This document shows, piece by piece, positions 43,982 to 56,839 of a stretch of DNA of 64,000 bases. Under the pieces are notes generated by a model, which was not told where the DNA came from, did not search any database, and saw only the letters and a program-made list of their open reading frames with translations. The stretch's first letter is position 1; every line of letters begins with the position of its first letter. Made by a program: the position numbers and the translations under genes. Where the stretch lies: positions 40,914,001 to 40,978,000 of the forward strand of contig JARKIP010000010.1 of the NCBI GenBank assembly GCA_029990175.1. Reading direction: 5' to 3'. Source of the stretch: Petunia secreta. Taxonomy: Eukaryota; Streptophyta; Magnoliopsida; Solanales; Solanaceae.

Positions 43982-46652
43982 TGTTGACACCCAATTTTGT
44001 CCCTCATTTTTTCATAATTGGCTATATTTAGCTTAAAGGTGCAATATTGACTGTTTGAACAAAATCTGCATTAAGAAACATGCATTTACCTGTGATTATC
44101 CACTAATAATGCATTATATACTTAATGTCGATTATATCATGTAATTCGGCATCATATAGGCTATATGAGAAGTATGTGTCAAGTTATGGTTATTTATGAA
44201 AAATTACTGCATTATAATATTTATTAATTATATGTGATTATTTACATTCAATTATTTTATATGTGCATTTTCTTATCTTTATACATAATATATATGCTAA
44301 AACATTTTTATTTATTATTTATTTATTTATTCATTTATTTATTTATTTATTTATTTTGCATCGTTGAGTTAATTATCAGTCTAATATCTCAATCCAATTT
44401 TAATTCTTTAAAATTCTGTTAAAAGTTTAAATTGTTCCAAATCCTTCCGTTCCTTAAACCTAGACAGAGAGTGGTCCAAATACACTTCATAAAATTCTTC
44501 TATATTTATTTTTACCAATAATTCTCCTTTCCTTACAAAATATTCTCAATTAGTCAATAATTATTCCCTCCCCAAAATCAGATCCCCAAAAATCAGACCT
44601 TGATTCACTCAATTTCCAACTAACTTTCTTTGTCTTCCTCATTCTTAAATACACAGTACTCCACCTACACATAGGGGGGACCCGACTGGACATTTCTCCT
44701 TTTTTTTGGTCTTCTTCTCCCTCACCACACAACACCCATACCCCGTTTCATCCTCACCTTCACAGAATATACACACACGGGAATGGGAAAGGGGAATACA
44801 GAAACCGATACAAAATCAGAACCAAAACAACAGAAACGGGGAAGGGTGAATTTGAAAAAGGGAAATCGAAACAGGGGAAATTGGGACATGGGGGTTACAG
44901 ATCGATAATAGGGAAGTATAAAAGTGGTGACGCGGTGGTTTTCGTTTCAGAAAATCACCGGCAGTCGCCATCCCTCTTTGTCATTGCTTTAGCTATGTTT
45001 TCCGTTTCACTGGAAAACCAGTCGCCGTTCTTTTTTCTTTCGCTTCTCTTCTGGTCTGTTTGTTTGTTACAGGGTTTGAAAGATAAGGTGAATTAGAGGG
45101 GGGTTGCAGCAGCGCTTCGCCTCATCGATGAAACCTTAGCAGCGTCGCTCCTCCTCTTTCGTTACTTTTATGTTCAGATATGCACTGGATATTCAGTGCT
45201 TTTACGTTCTATTAATGACATTGATTAATCCTCTGTTGATTCATTGATTCATTGCATCGTCATTGTTGGGTTTGATTCTGAGTTTCGATGGTTTTGACAT
45301 TGCTATACAATTTTGACCGTTTGTCTCTTAATTACTGCAGTCAAATGGATTGGTCTAATATATTGCAGTTGACTCATTTGCTTATTTGTTGTACAGTCGA
45401 CTCGCTCATTAACCTTGTTATGCACTTGACTCGCTTGTTGGTGATGAAGTTTGAGCATAAACTCGGGACTGACTTTGATTAGATACTACACAAGGAATTG
45501 ACGGACACTCATCAATTACGGCCAAGGAAAATAACTATTTATTTGAGGCCTACTGATTTGACCAAGATGCTACAGTCTCATTCTCACGTCCCCCTAAAAT
45601 AAAGGCTATGATGACGTGTGTAAGCCGTTCATTACAAACGAACCGGTGATGGAGTGACGAGACCGATACTTGGCATGGCAACACGAGGGCCGGCGTGTTC
45701 GCAGCCGTATCGACTTCTCTAACCTCCACCCAATTCATACACACCCGAGCCGACACTTTTAAAAATCTCCTTCTCTTTATTTTAAAACTATTATTATTAT
45801 TATTTTAACTTATTATTATTATTATCATTATTTTCATTATTATTATTATCTACGAATATTATTATTTTCATTATTATTGTTATCTACGAATATTATTATT
45901 ATCATTATTATTATATTTTTACTATTATCAATATTATTATTTACTAACTATTTTTCTTATATTTTGCGAGGTAAATTCGGATGGAATACGGCCTAGTTTT
46001 GAAGAAAATACTTAAAATAAAAGGACCTTTTATTATTATTATCATTATTCATTATTATTACTATTACTGTTTTTATTATTATCATTATTATTTACTAACT
46101 TAATTTCATCTTTTTTTTTTTTTTTTGCGAGGCACACTTGGATAAATGTCTTGAAAACGGCACTCCCGAAAACATCTTTCTTCATTATATTATTTCTTTC
46201 AATCATTACTATTTCATTTTAATTCACTAACTAATTTGTTTTATTTTGGTAGGTTCAATCCTTTAAGGAAGACGACTATTAGTGAATTAGAACTTTTTAT
46301 CCAATCTTAATCATTATACATATCACAATAGTCGTCTATTTATTTGTCTAGTTTCTTTCCTTAGTTACTTTGAATCCCAATTATAAGTCCGGCCGGTAAC
46401 CACATTTGGTGGGGCTCGAGAGGTGCCTAATCCCTTCCTCTCAAGTTAACCTGAACCTCTTACCTAGAAATTCTGGTTTGTAGACTAGGTTTCAGAGTTA
46501 ATTGTAAAATTAGCTAGAAATAAAATAGGTGCCCTAATACGCCTAGTTAAAAAATATGTTAGGTGGCGACTCCAAGTCTTTACCCGCAAGTCCCAATAAG
46601 TCGAGCCATATTTCGAACCCTACCGGAGTTTGGGTAAAAATGGGTGTCGATA
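43982..46652 (+). repeat. LTR1 of the tandem block
   Basis: 2671 bp with imperfect inverted termini TGTTGACACCC/GGGTGTCGATA. It contains (TTTA)n at about 44305-44355 and long ATT/TTA triplet tracts at 45784-46090. A TATAAAAG box at 44917-44924 is a candidate promoter. Confidence 0.85.
44917..44924 (+). promoter_or_regulatory. candidate TATA box of LTR1
   Basis: TATAAAAG in GGGAAGTATAAAAGTGG. The surrounding 534 bp are absent from LTR2. Confidence 0.4.
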
Positions 46653-46655
46653 GAA

Positions 46656-46673
46656 TGGCGACTCCGCTGGGGA
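46656..46673 (+). promoter_or_regulatory. primer-binding site, internal A
   Basis: TGGCGACTCCGCTGGGGA, three bases after the LTR end. This type is characteristic of Tat/Ogre-like elements (tRNA-Arg type by recollection). The identical site of unit B is at 54967-54984. Confidence 0.75.
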
Positions 46674-48528
46674 TATCAAGGTTCAAACTAGAGCGGACTT
46701 TTAATTGGGATTTTTTTGCATTTATTTTCTTGTTTTTGTTATTTCTCAAAACTAATGTTTCTTTCTTTTCCTTTTGTAGGTTTGAAGTTTAGTTCTCTAT
46801 TTTATTTGCGTTTTCTTTATTATCTGTAATTGTTATTTTTTTATATATTTCTTCCACTCTTGGAATTTTTTTACACATGCACACACCATAAATGGTTACG
46901 TGGATCTCACGGCCGTTTTACTCTCAAAAACCCTTTAGGGGAACGGTTGGAGTATAGTTGGTCCGTGGTACAACCAACAATTCCAAACGTTCCCACCCCT
47001 TGGTTGTCCGCCTGGGGGAACCATGTTCTTGTCTAGTAAACCCGCTCTTGGCACAACATGTCTCACACTTCAACAATTTTTAAATCTTCCATAAATTTCG
47101 CTAAATCTTTTTCTTTAAAACAATTTCACGTCATATTTCTTTTTGTATTTTTTTTATTGCCTAGTAGTTTCTGTTACCCTGTTTTTGAAACTAACTTGTT
47201 TGTTTCATTTCTCTTTTTACTCCTCCTTTTTAAAATTAATTTTTGTGAAACACTTTAATATGTTCATCCTTTCCGTAAAATTGCTAAATCTTTTTCTTTA
47301 AAACAATTTCACTTCACGATTCTTTTTCCATTTTTTTTAATATTGTCTAGTTTCTATTAATCTCATTTTTCGAAACTAACGTATTTGTTTTGTTTTTCTT
47401 TTTATCTTTTTAAATTCATTTTGTGAAATCTTTCAATATGTGCATCCATTTTGACACTTAAGCATTTTTAGAAGCATGAGCATTTCTTTCAAAAACTTGT
47501 ACATTTTTAAACTTTTGCATATCTTGCATACCCTCCGCTACTCCTAGCAAGTTTCTAAATCGTGCATTAAAATACGGTGGTTGCGACCACTTTTCCCTCA
47601 CAAAAATTCCTTTAGGGGGAATAACTTGGAATCTATTTGGTTCGAGACGTTCCCGCTCCCGAGTCGTCCGCTTGGGAGGATAATAAAACCCGGTCTAGCC
47701 AACTCCATTCCTTAGTAGCGGCGACAGGAATCATGCATCATTATTAGTCGACTTGTTCTCAAGTCCGATAGGCCAACTTGTTCAAACAATCTGAACGGGT
47801 TTTTAACCCCCAAAGAGCGTTGGACACGATTTATTTGCATTCACTTAAAGGATTAAACGTGCAAATGTAGACCGTTTATTAACATTGCTCTGCATTCAGT
47901 GTCATTCAAAGGCACAAAGGTTATCTAAGAGGCTTTAAAAGCCCAAAGTGAATCAGAAATGATTGTTTATTCCTACGCGGTCGGAATTACTCTGTATTCA
48001 ATGTCATTCAAAGGCACAAAAGTTACCAAGAGGCGTTAAAAGCCCAATTGAATCAGAAATGATTGCTTAAACAATCAGAGATACTTTGTATCCAATGCCA
48101 TTCAAAGGCACGAAGGTAACCGATGAGGCGCCAAAGGCCCAAATGGAATCAGAAACGACCGTTTATTTCTTAAACAATTGGAATCACTCTGTATTCAATG
48201 CTATTCAAAGGTATTAAATGGTAAGCAAAGAGGCATTAATGGCCCAATTTGAAGTAGAAATAACCGCTTGATAGACGGGATGACACATAATGCACATTTA
48301 TCCTTTAAGCATTATATAAAGACTTGAAATCCTTGGCATGTCACAAATCCATTAGCAATTTCCTTCTAAAGTATCTAAAGGGTTCTCAACTCACAACGAC
48401 ACTTCTCTTCATATTCCATACTGCATTGTTTTCAAAAGCTCGTGCCACACGTTAATCGTTTGCTTACAACCAAAATTTAGGCATCTTCATTCCCTTTTTT
48501 CTCATTTCCTCGTCTTTTCCAAAAGATC
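46674..48528 (+). other. leader of unit A
   Basis: No gene before 48529. It contains a diverged duplication of about 180-190 bp (GCTAAATCTTTTTCTTTAAA at about 47100 and 47283), two related CTTTAGGGG/TTGGTTCG blocks (46930-47030 and 47590-47690) and a four-unit repeat of about 100 bp. Confidence 0.55.
47887..48290. repeat. leader repeat of unit A, four copies of about 100 bp
   Basis: Copies start with CTCTGYATTCARTGTCATTC at about 47887, 47990, 48084 and 48190, and share AAAGGCAC...AAAAGCCCAA...GAATCAGAAATGA. Confidence 0.75.
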
Positions 48529-49020
48529 ATGGCCAATAGAACATTTGACATGGTTACTAAAATCCCTCAGTTACTCAGAGATTGGTGGGGAAACCTAAGC
48601 ATAGATCAACAAGACCGAGTTAAAGTTGTGTTGGGGAACCTGATTTCACTAATGGAGCACACGGCAATGAAAGGGATAGTAGAAGCAGCAGTACACTATT
48701 GGAATGCGGACCGAGCAGTTTTTCACTTTGGGAGTGTAGAGTTGACACCATTACTGGAAGAAATAGGCGGATTAACTCAATTACCATTCGAAAGTGAAGA
48801 AGTCTCTATGCCTAAGAACATTGCACCCGAAGAGTTCTTCGAAATGGTAGGGTTTAAGCCCGAGTTATGCACAGACAGTATAAGGCAGTCGGGAATTTCT
48901 TTGACTTCCCTTTACATCAAATTTGGGTATGGAGAAGCATTTCAAGAAGCCGAAGACTATTTCAGCATTAAGCAGGCAGAGTGGCAAGAGATTGGTCTCT
49001 TGGCAACAAAATCTATCTGA
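48529..49020 (+). pseudogene. DUF7745/plant-mobile-domain-like ORF, truncated (unit A)
   Basis: ATG 48529 (MANRTFDMVTKIPQLLRDWW) opens a frame almost identical to the ORF of unit B for 153 codons: ALWHY-type core AAVHYWNADRAVFHFGSVEL, TPLLEEIGGL and SGISLTSLYIKFGYGEAF. The 2194-bp deletion then joins it to 3' untranslated sequence, adding ten foreign codons (IGLLATKSI) before a stop at 49020. The resemblance to DUF7745 (an aminotransferase-like plant mobile domain family) is from recollection of its ELTPTLEEI and LYFRYGR patterns. Confidence 0.6.
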
Positions 49021-50226
49021 CAAGCAAAAGCTAAGGCAAAGATTGAATTGCAGCAGTTGGTTGACAAGTATGAGAGACATAAAGTATCTCTATCAAAGAC
49101 ACATGAGCACACACAAATTGGCAAGAAAGGATGACAAATGCACTAAGGTCTTGGTATTCGACAAAAGCTAACTTCCTTTTCAGTCATATATATACCCCTT
49201 ACCTGAAATCCTTGTCAACTTTTGATTGAGATCTAACCAGACCCATCTTCTACTCAAGCAAACATCGGTCATTCGACCAAAATCCTTGTCTTAACTACTA
49301 CATAAAGCACTCGAGCAATCTTTTAGAATCTCTATACAATTTGTCATAATCTCCAAATTCAAGTGCTAATGTATCATCCGCGGTCCAGACATTCTCTTAA
49401 GCTACATGTGTTGTTTTTGCATCAAATTTTTGCTAAATGTCCTAACACAGTTTTGCGCATTTTATTACTCTATTACGGTCGCTTTGCATCTGAACACTGA
49501 AATCGATCAAGAATCTGCATTGAGAAAAAGCCGAAATGTCTAGCCGAGCTGAAAATATTTACCTTCTGGAACAAAGCCTTTCAAACTGCCAGCATGGGAC
49601 ACCGAATCCCAATTCCACTTCCGTACAACTTGTAGTATGAACGAACCAAAATCAGTTGACAATATACTCATACAAGAGTCGCAAGAGAAAACTCTAATCA
49701 CTATACGACCAAAACTTGCAAAACTCACAGCCTCGCACCGTACCCCAACTTGCACCATAAACAATCTCCTCTCTTTCAAGACTTTCAAAGGCTCAACACA
49801 ATCAAGGACATATGAAAAGACAAAACCTCACACCTTTACCCCTTTAGCTCACTCAGAAGATATTGCGACCAACAAACGAACTACTCCCTAAAGACCTATT
49901 CGAAATTTTGATCCAACAAAGATCTTCACCTATCACTCAAACATTCAATATTGTTACACCGCACAATACCCAACACAACCCAAGACAAATACAACTTTGG
50001 GGACAACCTCCACATCCGACAAATCCAACCTCAGTCTGAGAATACAAATACCCACACAATCAGAGTCATCAATCATCACACTAAAGGACGAATGCAGATT
50101 CAAGCCAATACACTGGTGTTCGATGCAATGCAACCACTTTGTTTCAACAAAACAATCTTTCTTTGAGAGCAGATTTTCCAACACAAACACAAGATTCGCA
50201 GGCAATCACAACGGACATGATAGCAT

Positions 50227-50808
50227 CAGCCTCGTCAGGCTTATAATATGACGACCAGCCTCGTCAGGCTTAAAATATGACGACCAGCCACGTCAGGCTT
50301 AAAATATGATGACTAGCCCCGTCAGGCTTAGAAAATGACGACTAGCCTCGTCAGGCTTAGAAAATGACGAGTAGCCTCGTCAGGCTTATAATATGACGAT
50401 CAGCCACGTCAGGCTTAAAATATGATGACCAGCCTCGTCAGGCTTAGAATATGACGACTAGCCACGTCAGGCTTAGAATATAACGACCAGCCTCGTCCGG
50501 CTTAGAATATGACGACTAGCCACGTCAGGCTTAGAATATGACGACTAGCCACGTCAGGCTTACAATATGACGATTAGCCACGTCAAGCTTAAAATATGAC
50601 GACTAGCAACGTCAGGCTTAGAATATGACAACCAGCCTCGTCAGGCTTAGAATATGACGACTAGCCACGTCAGGCTTAAAATATGACGAGTAGCCACGTC
50701 AGACTTAAAATATGACGACCAGCCACGTCAGGCTTAAAATATGACAATCAGCCACATCAGGCTTATAATATGATGATAAGCTCTGTCCGACTTAAAATAG
50801 GACAACTC
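50227..50808. repeat. 29-bp tandem array, unit A, about 20 copies
   Basis: Unit GACGACTAGCCACGTCAGGC plus TTARAATAT. The reverse strand carries TGACGTGG in many copies, which matches a plant bZIP (HEX/ABRE-like) site. Confidence 0.85.
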
Positions 50809-51236
50809 ATATATTTTGTTTTGTAGGCACCACTATAATAGGCTCGTCCACCTTAGAATTGGACATACACACGTATTTTTATTTATTTTACAGGCACTAC
50901 CATGATATGATGATCTATCAAAGGCAATGAACTGGGGCAGAATTTTTGAGGATCCCCTCAAAAATTCCAAAAGACGCAAGGTGACACTGGGGCATAAATT
51001 TTTGAGGGACGAAGTACAGAAACTGGGAGTTCCCCGAAGAAAACTTGACCAAGGCCCAACATTCATGAAAGCATTATAAAAGCAGAAAAAATGACGACTT
51101 TCCTAGCAGCGTTGCAGACATGATAATGACATTTTATTTTTTTAGCACTTCACTTTATTTTTGTTCGCAGAGTACACAGCCCGGCGACTGGCACTTTACT
51201 TTTGTTCGGAGGGCACACAGCCCGACGAGACAGAAA

Positions 51237-51580
51237 AAATAGCTCTTGACCAGGAGGCAAAATAGCTCTTGACGAGCAGGCAAACAGCTCCTGACAAGAA
51301 GGCAAAATAGCTCTTGACGAGCAGGCAAAATAGCTCTTGACAAGGAGGTAAAATAGCTCTTGACGAGCAGGCAAACAGCTCCTGACAAGAAGGCAAAATA
51401 GCTCCTGAAGAGAAGGCAAAATAGCTCTTGACGAGCAGGCCAAAATAGCTCTTGACGAGCAGGCAAAATAGCCCTTGAAGAGGAGGCAAAATAGCCCCTG
51501 ACGAGCAGGCAAAATAGCTCTTGACAAGGAGGCGAAATAGCTCCCGACGAGCAGGCAAAATAGCTCTTGACGAGCAGGCA
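51237..51580. repeat. 23-bp tandem array, unit A, about 15 copies
   Basis: Unit CAAAATAGCTCTTGACGAGCAGG with few variants. As 23 is not a multiple of three, each reverse frame cycles through the same 23-residue peptide; the three overlapping open frames are artefacts. Confidence 0.85.
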
Positions 51581-52816
51581 CTTATGATACACAAATATCT
51601 CATAACGAGAGACCACGACACATTGACAGTTGACAATCCAACGACACGAAAGTCCATTTTACATTTACAAATATTATTTGCAAAAGCTCACACTTTATTG
51701 CAGGAAACAGCGGGACAATGTTCCAAGGTATACAACCCGACACGACAAACAATTATCTCCTGAAGAGATGCACATAAATGAATATCTCCAGAGGAGAAGC
51801 ATATATTTCCTAACACTCAAAGCACCTGGAAACAGACTAGACAACTACATGACAAAAGAGAGCTCAACTTTACAGGGAGTTTACTTTATCATTATCTTTG
51901 GTTGCACTTATCCTACTTTTGTAGCAGGACACTCTCTGATCCCTCGACATACCCCTTAACAAATCCCTGCTCCATCTCACATACCCTTACACTCACTCCC
52001 CCAGAAAATCACTACCTCACACTAAATTGTGCGATCAGCAAAACCTCAAATGCATACTATGCACCATTCTAGAACACCATTCAAGAAGCTTAATCTCACA
52101 GACAAAGCTTTTGCTATACCCGCAAACTATCTATTTTGTCGAGTTCCAAAGCTCTCAGAGCTAAAGTTCCCTACTCACACTTTTCATCCCTGATTGGATG
52201 CCAGTCTGTGTTCCTTCCTATCAAGGCCTATCTGTGTCAATCGTGCGTGTTCTCGTGCTTAATCGTGCCCATCTATTTGAATCGTGCACATTTATTGTGC
52301 TCCACTTCTCAACATTCTCCAGTTTGGTCGAGACAATATTGAAGGCAAGGTGACTCGATTATCGAGATGAAGTGGAAACTATGTACGTGTAAACTCCTCT
52401 TTATGGTTGTGTCGTGCACCACATCTTCATAACTAGGATGATTACAAGCTCTTTTCCCACGCTCGATCTATTGACGATATTTAGCCTTCGATAGTGCCTT
52501 TGCTTTATGCTTCAATCATTCATCTTACTAAGAGGCAAAGCATACACAAATTTGAACTTCACATACTTGGATAAGTTCACTCTTGACACCTCAATCGTGC
52601 GTCATAAACATCTCACAGAGGCAACATGTCATTCTAGAACTACACACGGCCTGATTCTCTTGAAACCCGAGATATGTAGGCAACTCAGAGACCGGGGTTC
52701 GACCAAAAACACCCCAAAACTCCCATTTCCCCTCCAATCATTTCGCCTACCAGTCGTGACAAAATTGGCTACTCCGTCAACTATCTTTGCCTGAAGACTC
52801 TTTCATCATCCCCGAG

Positions 52817-52830
52817 CAAAGAGGGGCAGC
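52817..52830 (+). promoter_or_regulatory. polypurine tract, unit A
   Basis: CAAAGAGGGGCAGC directly before LTR2. Confidence 0.7.
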
Positions 52831-54963
52831 TGTTGACACCCAATTTTGTTCCTCCTTTTTTCATACTTGGCTATATTTAGCTTAAAGGTGCAATATTGAC
52901 TGTTTGAACAAAATCTGCATTAGGAAACATGCATTTACCTGTGATTATCCACTAATTATGCATTATATACTTAATTGCGATTATATCATGTAATTCGGCA
53001 TCATATAGGCTATATGAGAAGTATGTGTCAAGCTATGGTTATTTATGAAAAATTACTGCATTTATAATATTTATTCATTATATGTGATTATTTACATTCA
53101 ACTATTTTATATGTGCATTTTCTTATCTTTATACATAATATATATGCTAAAATATTTTTATTTATTTATTATTTATTCATTTATTTATTTATTTATTTTG
53201 CACCGTTGAGTTAATTATCAGTCTAATATCTCAATCCAATTTTAATTCTTTAAAATTCTTTTAAAAGTTTAAATTGTTCCAAATCCTTCTGTTCCTTGAA
53301 CCTAGACAGAGAGTGGTCCAAATACACTTCATAAAATTCTTCTATATTTATTTTTACCAATAATTCTCCTTTCCTTACAAAATATTCTCAATTAGTCAAT
53401 AACTATTCCCTCCCCAAAATCAGATCCCCAAAAATCAGACCTTGATTCACTCAATCTCCTCATCTTTCGTTACTTTTATGTTCAAATATGCACTGGATAT
53501 TCAGTGCTTTTACGTTCTATTAATGACATTGATTAATCCTCTGTTGATTCATTGATTCATTGCATCGTCATTGTTGGGTTTGATTCTGAGTTTCGATGGT
53601 TTTGACATTGCTATACAATTTTGACCGTTTGTCTCTTAATTACTGCAGTCAAATGGATTGGTCTAATATATTGCAGTTAACTCATTTGCTTATTTGTTGT
53701 ACAGTCGACTCGCTCATTAACCTTGTTATGCACTTGACTCGCTTGTTGGAGATGAAGTTTGAGCATAAACTCGGGACTGACTTTGATTAGATACTACACA
53801 AGGAATTGACGGACACTCATCAATTACGGCCAAGGAAAATAACTATTTATTTGAGGCCTACTGATCTGAACAAGATGCTACAGTCTCATTCTCACGTCCC
53901 CCTAAAACAAAGGCTATGATGACGTGTGTAAGCCGTTCATTACAAACGAACCGGTGATGGAGTGACGAGACCGATACTTGGCATGGCAACACGAGGGCCG
54001 GCGTGTTCGCAGCCGTATCGACGTCTCTAACCTCCACCCAATTAATACACACCCGATCCGACACTTTTAAAAATCTCCTTCCCTTTATTTTAAAACTATT
54101 ATTATTATTATTTTAACTTATTATTATTATTATCATTATTTTCATTATTATTATTATCTACGAATATTATTATTTTCATTATTATTGTTATCTACGAATA
54201 TTATTATTATCATTATTATTATATTTTTACTATTATCAATATTATTATTTACTAACTATTTTTCTTATATTTTGCGAGGTAAATTCGGATGGAATACGAC
54301 CTAGTTTTGCAGAAAATACTTAAAATAAAAGGACCTTTTATTATTATTATCATTATTCATTATTATTACTGTTTTTATTATTATCATTATTATTTACTAA
54401 CTTAATTTCATCTTTTTTTTTTTTTTTTTTTTTGCGAGGCACACTGGGATAAATGTCTTGAAAACGGCACTCCCGAAAACATCTTTCTTCATTATATTAT
54501 TTCTTTCAATCATTACTATTTCATTTTAATTCACTAACTAATTTGTTTTATTTTGGTAGGTTCAATCCTTTAAGGAAGACGACTATTAGTGAATTAGAAC
54601 TTTTTATCCAATCTTAATCATTATACATATCACAATAGTCGTCTATTTATTTGTCTAGTTTCTTTCCTTAGTTAGTTACTTTGAATCCCAATTATAAGTC
54701 CGGCCGGTAACCACATTTGGTGGGGCTCGAGAGGTGCCTAATCCTTTCCTCTCAAGTTAACCTGAACCTCTTACCTAGAAATTCTGGTTTGTAGACTAGG
54801 TTTCAGAGTTAATTGTAAAATTAGCTAGAAATAAAATAGGTGCCCTAATACGCCTAGTTAAAAAATATGTTTGGTGGCGACTCCAAGTCTTTACCCGCAA
54901 GTCCCAATAAGTCGAGCCATATTTCGAACCCTACCGGAGTTTGGGTAAAAATGGGTGTCGATA
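52831..54963 (+). repeat. LTR2, shared middle LTR with an internal deletion
   Basis: 2133 bp. Near-identical to LTR1 except for absence of the segment matching 44614-45147 (534 bp), which includes the only TATAAAAG candidate. Confidence 0.85.
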
Positions 54964-54966
54964 GAA

Positions 54967-54984
54967 TGGCGACTCCGCTGGGGA
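54967..54984 (+). promoter_or_regulatory. primer-binding site, internal B
   Basis: TGGCGACTCCGCTGGGGA, identical to 46656-46673. Confidence 0.75.
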
Positions 54985-56839
54985 TATCAAGGTTCAAACC
55001 AGAGCGGACTTTTAATTGGGATTTTTTTTGCATTTATTTTCTTGTTTTCGTTATTTCTCAAAACTAATGTTTCTTTCTTTTCCTTTTGCAGGTTTGAAGT
55101 TTAGTTCTCTATTTTATTTGCGTTTTCTTTATTATCTGTAATTGTTATTTTTTTATATATTTCCTCCACTCTTGGAATTTTTTTACACATGCACACACCA
55201 TAAATGGTTACGTGGATCTCACGGCCGTTTCACTCTCAAAAACCCTTTAGGGGAACGGTTGGGGTATAGTTGGTCCGTGGTACAACCAACAATTCCAAAC
55301 GTTCCCACCCCTTGGTTGTCCGCCTGGGGGAACCATGTTCTTGTCTAGTAAACCCGCTCTTGGCTCAACATGTTACACACTTCAACAATTTTTAAATCTT
55401 CCATAAATTTCGCTAAATCTTTTTCTTTAAAATAATTTCACGTCATATTTCTTTTTGTATTTTTTTTATTGCCTAGTAGTTTCTGTTACCCTGTTTTTGA
55501 AACTAACTTGTTTGTTTCATTTCTCTTTTTACTCCTCCTTTTTAAAATTATTTTTTTGTGAAACACTTTAATATGTTCATCTTTTCCGTAAAATGCTAAA
55601 TTTTTTTCTTTAAAACAATTTCACTTCACGATTCTTTTTCTATTTTTTTTAATATTGTCTAGTTTCTGTTAATCCCATTTTTCGAAACTAACGTAGTTGT
55701 TTTGTTTTTCTTTTTATCTTTTTAAATTCATTTTGTGAAATCTTTCAATATGTGCATCCATTTTGACACTTAAGCATTTTTAGAAGCATGAGCATTTCTT
55801 TCAAAACTTGTACATTTTTAAACTTTTGCATATCACGCATACCCTCCGCCACTCCTAGCAAGTTTCTAAATCGTGCATTAAAATACGGTGGTTGCGACCA
55901 CTTTTCCCTCACAAAAATTCCTTTAGGGGGAATAACTTGGAATCTATTTGGTTCGAGACGTTCCCGCTCCCGAGTCGTCCGCTTGGGAGGATAATAAAAC
56001 CCGGTCTAGCCAACTCCATTTCTTAGTAGCGGCGACAGGAATCATGCATCATTATTAGTCGACTTGTTCTCAAGTCCGATAGGCCAACTTGTTCAAACAA
56101 TCTGAACCGGTTTTTAACCCTCAAAGAGCGTTGGACACGATTTATTTGCATTCACTTAAAGGATTAAACGTGCAAATGTAGACCGTTTATTAACATTGCT
56201 CTGCATTCAGTGTCATTCAAAGGCACAAAGGTTATCTAAGAGGCTTTAAAAGCCCAAAGTGAATCAGAAATGATTGTTTATTCCTACGCGGTCGGAATTA
56301 CTCTGTATTCAATGTCATTCAAAAGCACAAAAGTTACCAAGAGGCGTTAAAAGCCCAATTGAATCAGAAATGATTGCTTAAACAATCAGAGATACTCTGT
56401 ATCCAATGCCATTCAAAGGCACGAAGGTAACCGATGAGGCGCCAAAGGCCCAAATGGAATCAGAAACGACCGTTTATTTCTTAAACAATTGGAATCACTC
56501 TGTATTCAATGCTATTCAAAGGTATTAAATGGTAAGCAAAGAGGCATTAATGGCCCAATTTGAAGCAGAAATAACCGCTTGATAGACGGGATGACACATA
56601 ATGCACATTTATCCTTTAAGCATTATATAAAGACTTGAAATCCTTAGCATGTCACAAATCCATTAGCAATTTCCTTCTAAAGTATCTAAAGGGTTCTCAA
56701 CTCACAACGACACTTCTCTTCATATTCCATACTGCATTATTTTCAAAAGCTCGTGCCACACGTTAATCATTTGCTTACAACCAAAATTTAGGCATCTTCA
56801 TTCCCTTTTTTCTCATTTCCTCGTCTTTTCCAAAAGATC
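54985..56839 (+). other. leader of unit B
   Basis: Near-identical to 46674-48528, including the four leader repeats (about 56198-56600). No gene. Confidence 0.55.

Larger units (their letters stand above)
49021..52816 (+). other. 3' untranslated part of unit A
   Basis: No protein is supported. Two tandem arrays (29-bp and 23-bp units) lie within. Short frames such as 49637-49891 are conserved in unit B only because the units are nearly identical. Confidence 0.5.

Noticed and set aside
49637..49891. 84-codon frame conserved in unit B (60148-60402)
   Set aside because: The whole surrounding DNA is equally conserved between the recent copies, so conservation says nothing about coding.
50227..50808. 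CRISPR array
   Set aside because: The 29-bp units abut each other without spacers, and the context is a plant retroelement.
51150..51657. Three overlapping minus-strand frames of 143-153 codons over the 23-bp array
   Set aside because: They are translations of a non-triplet tandem repeat; all three give the same periodic peptide and have no start context or homologue.
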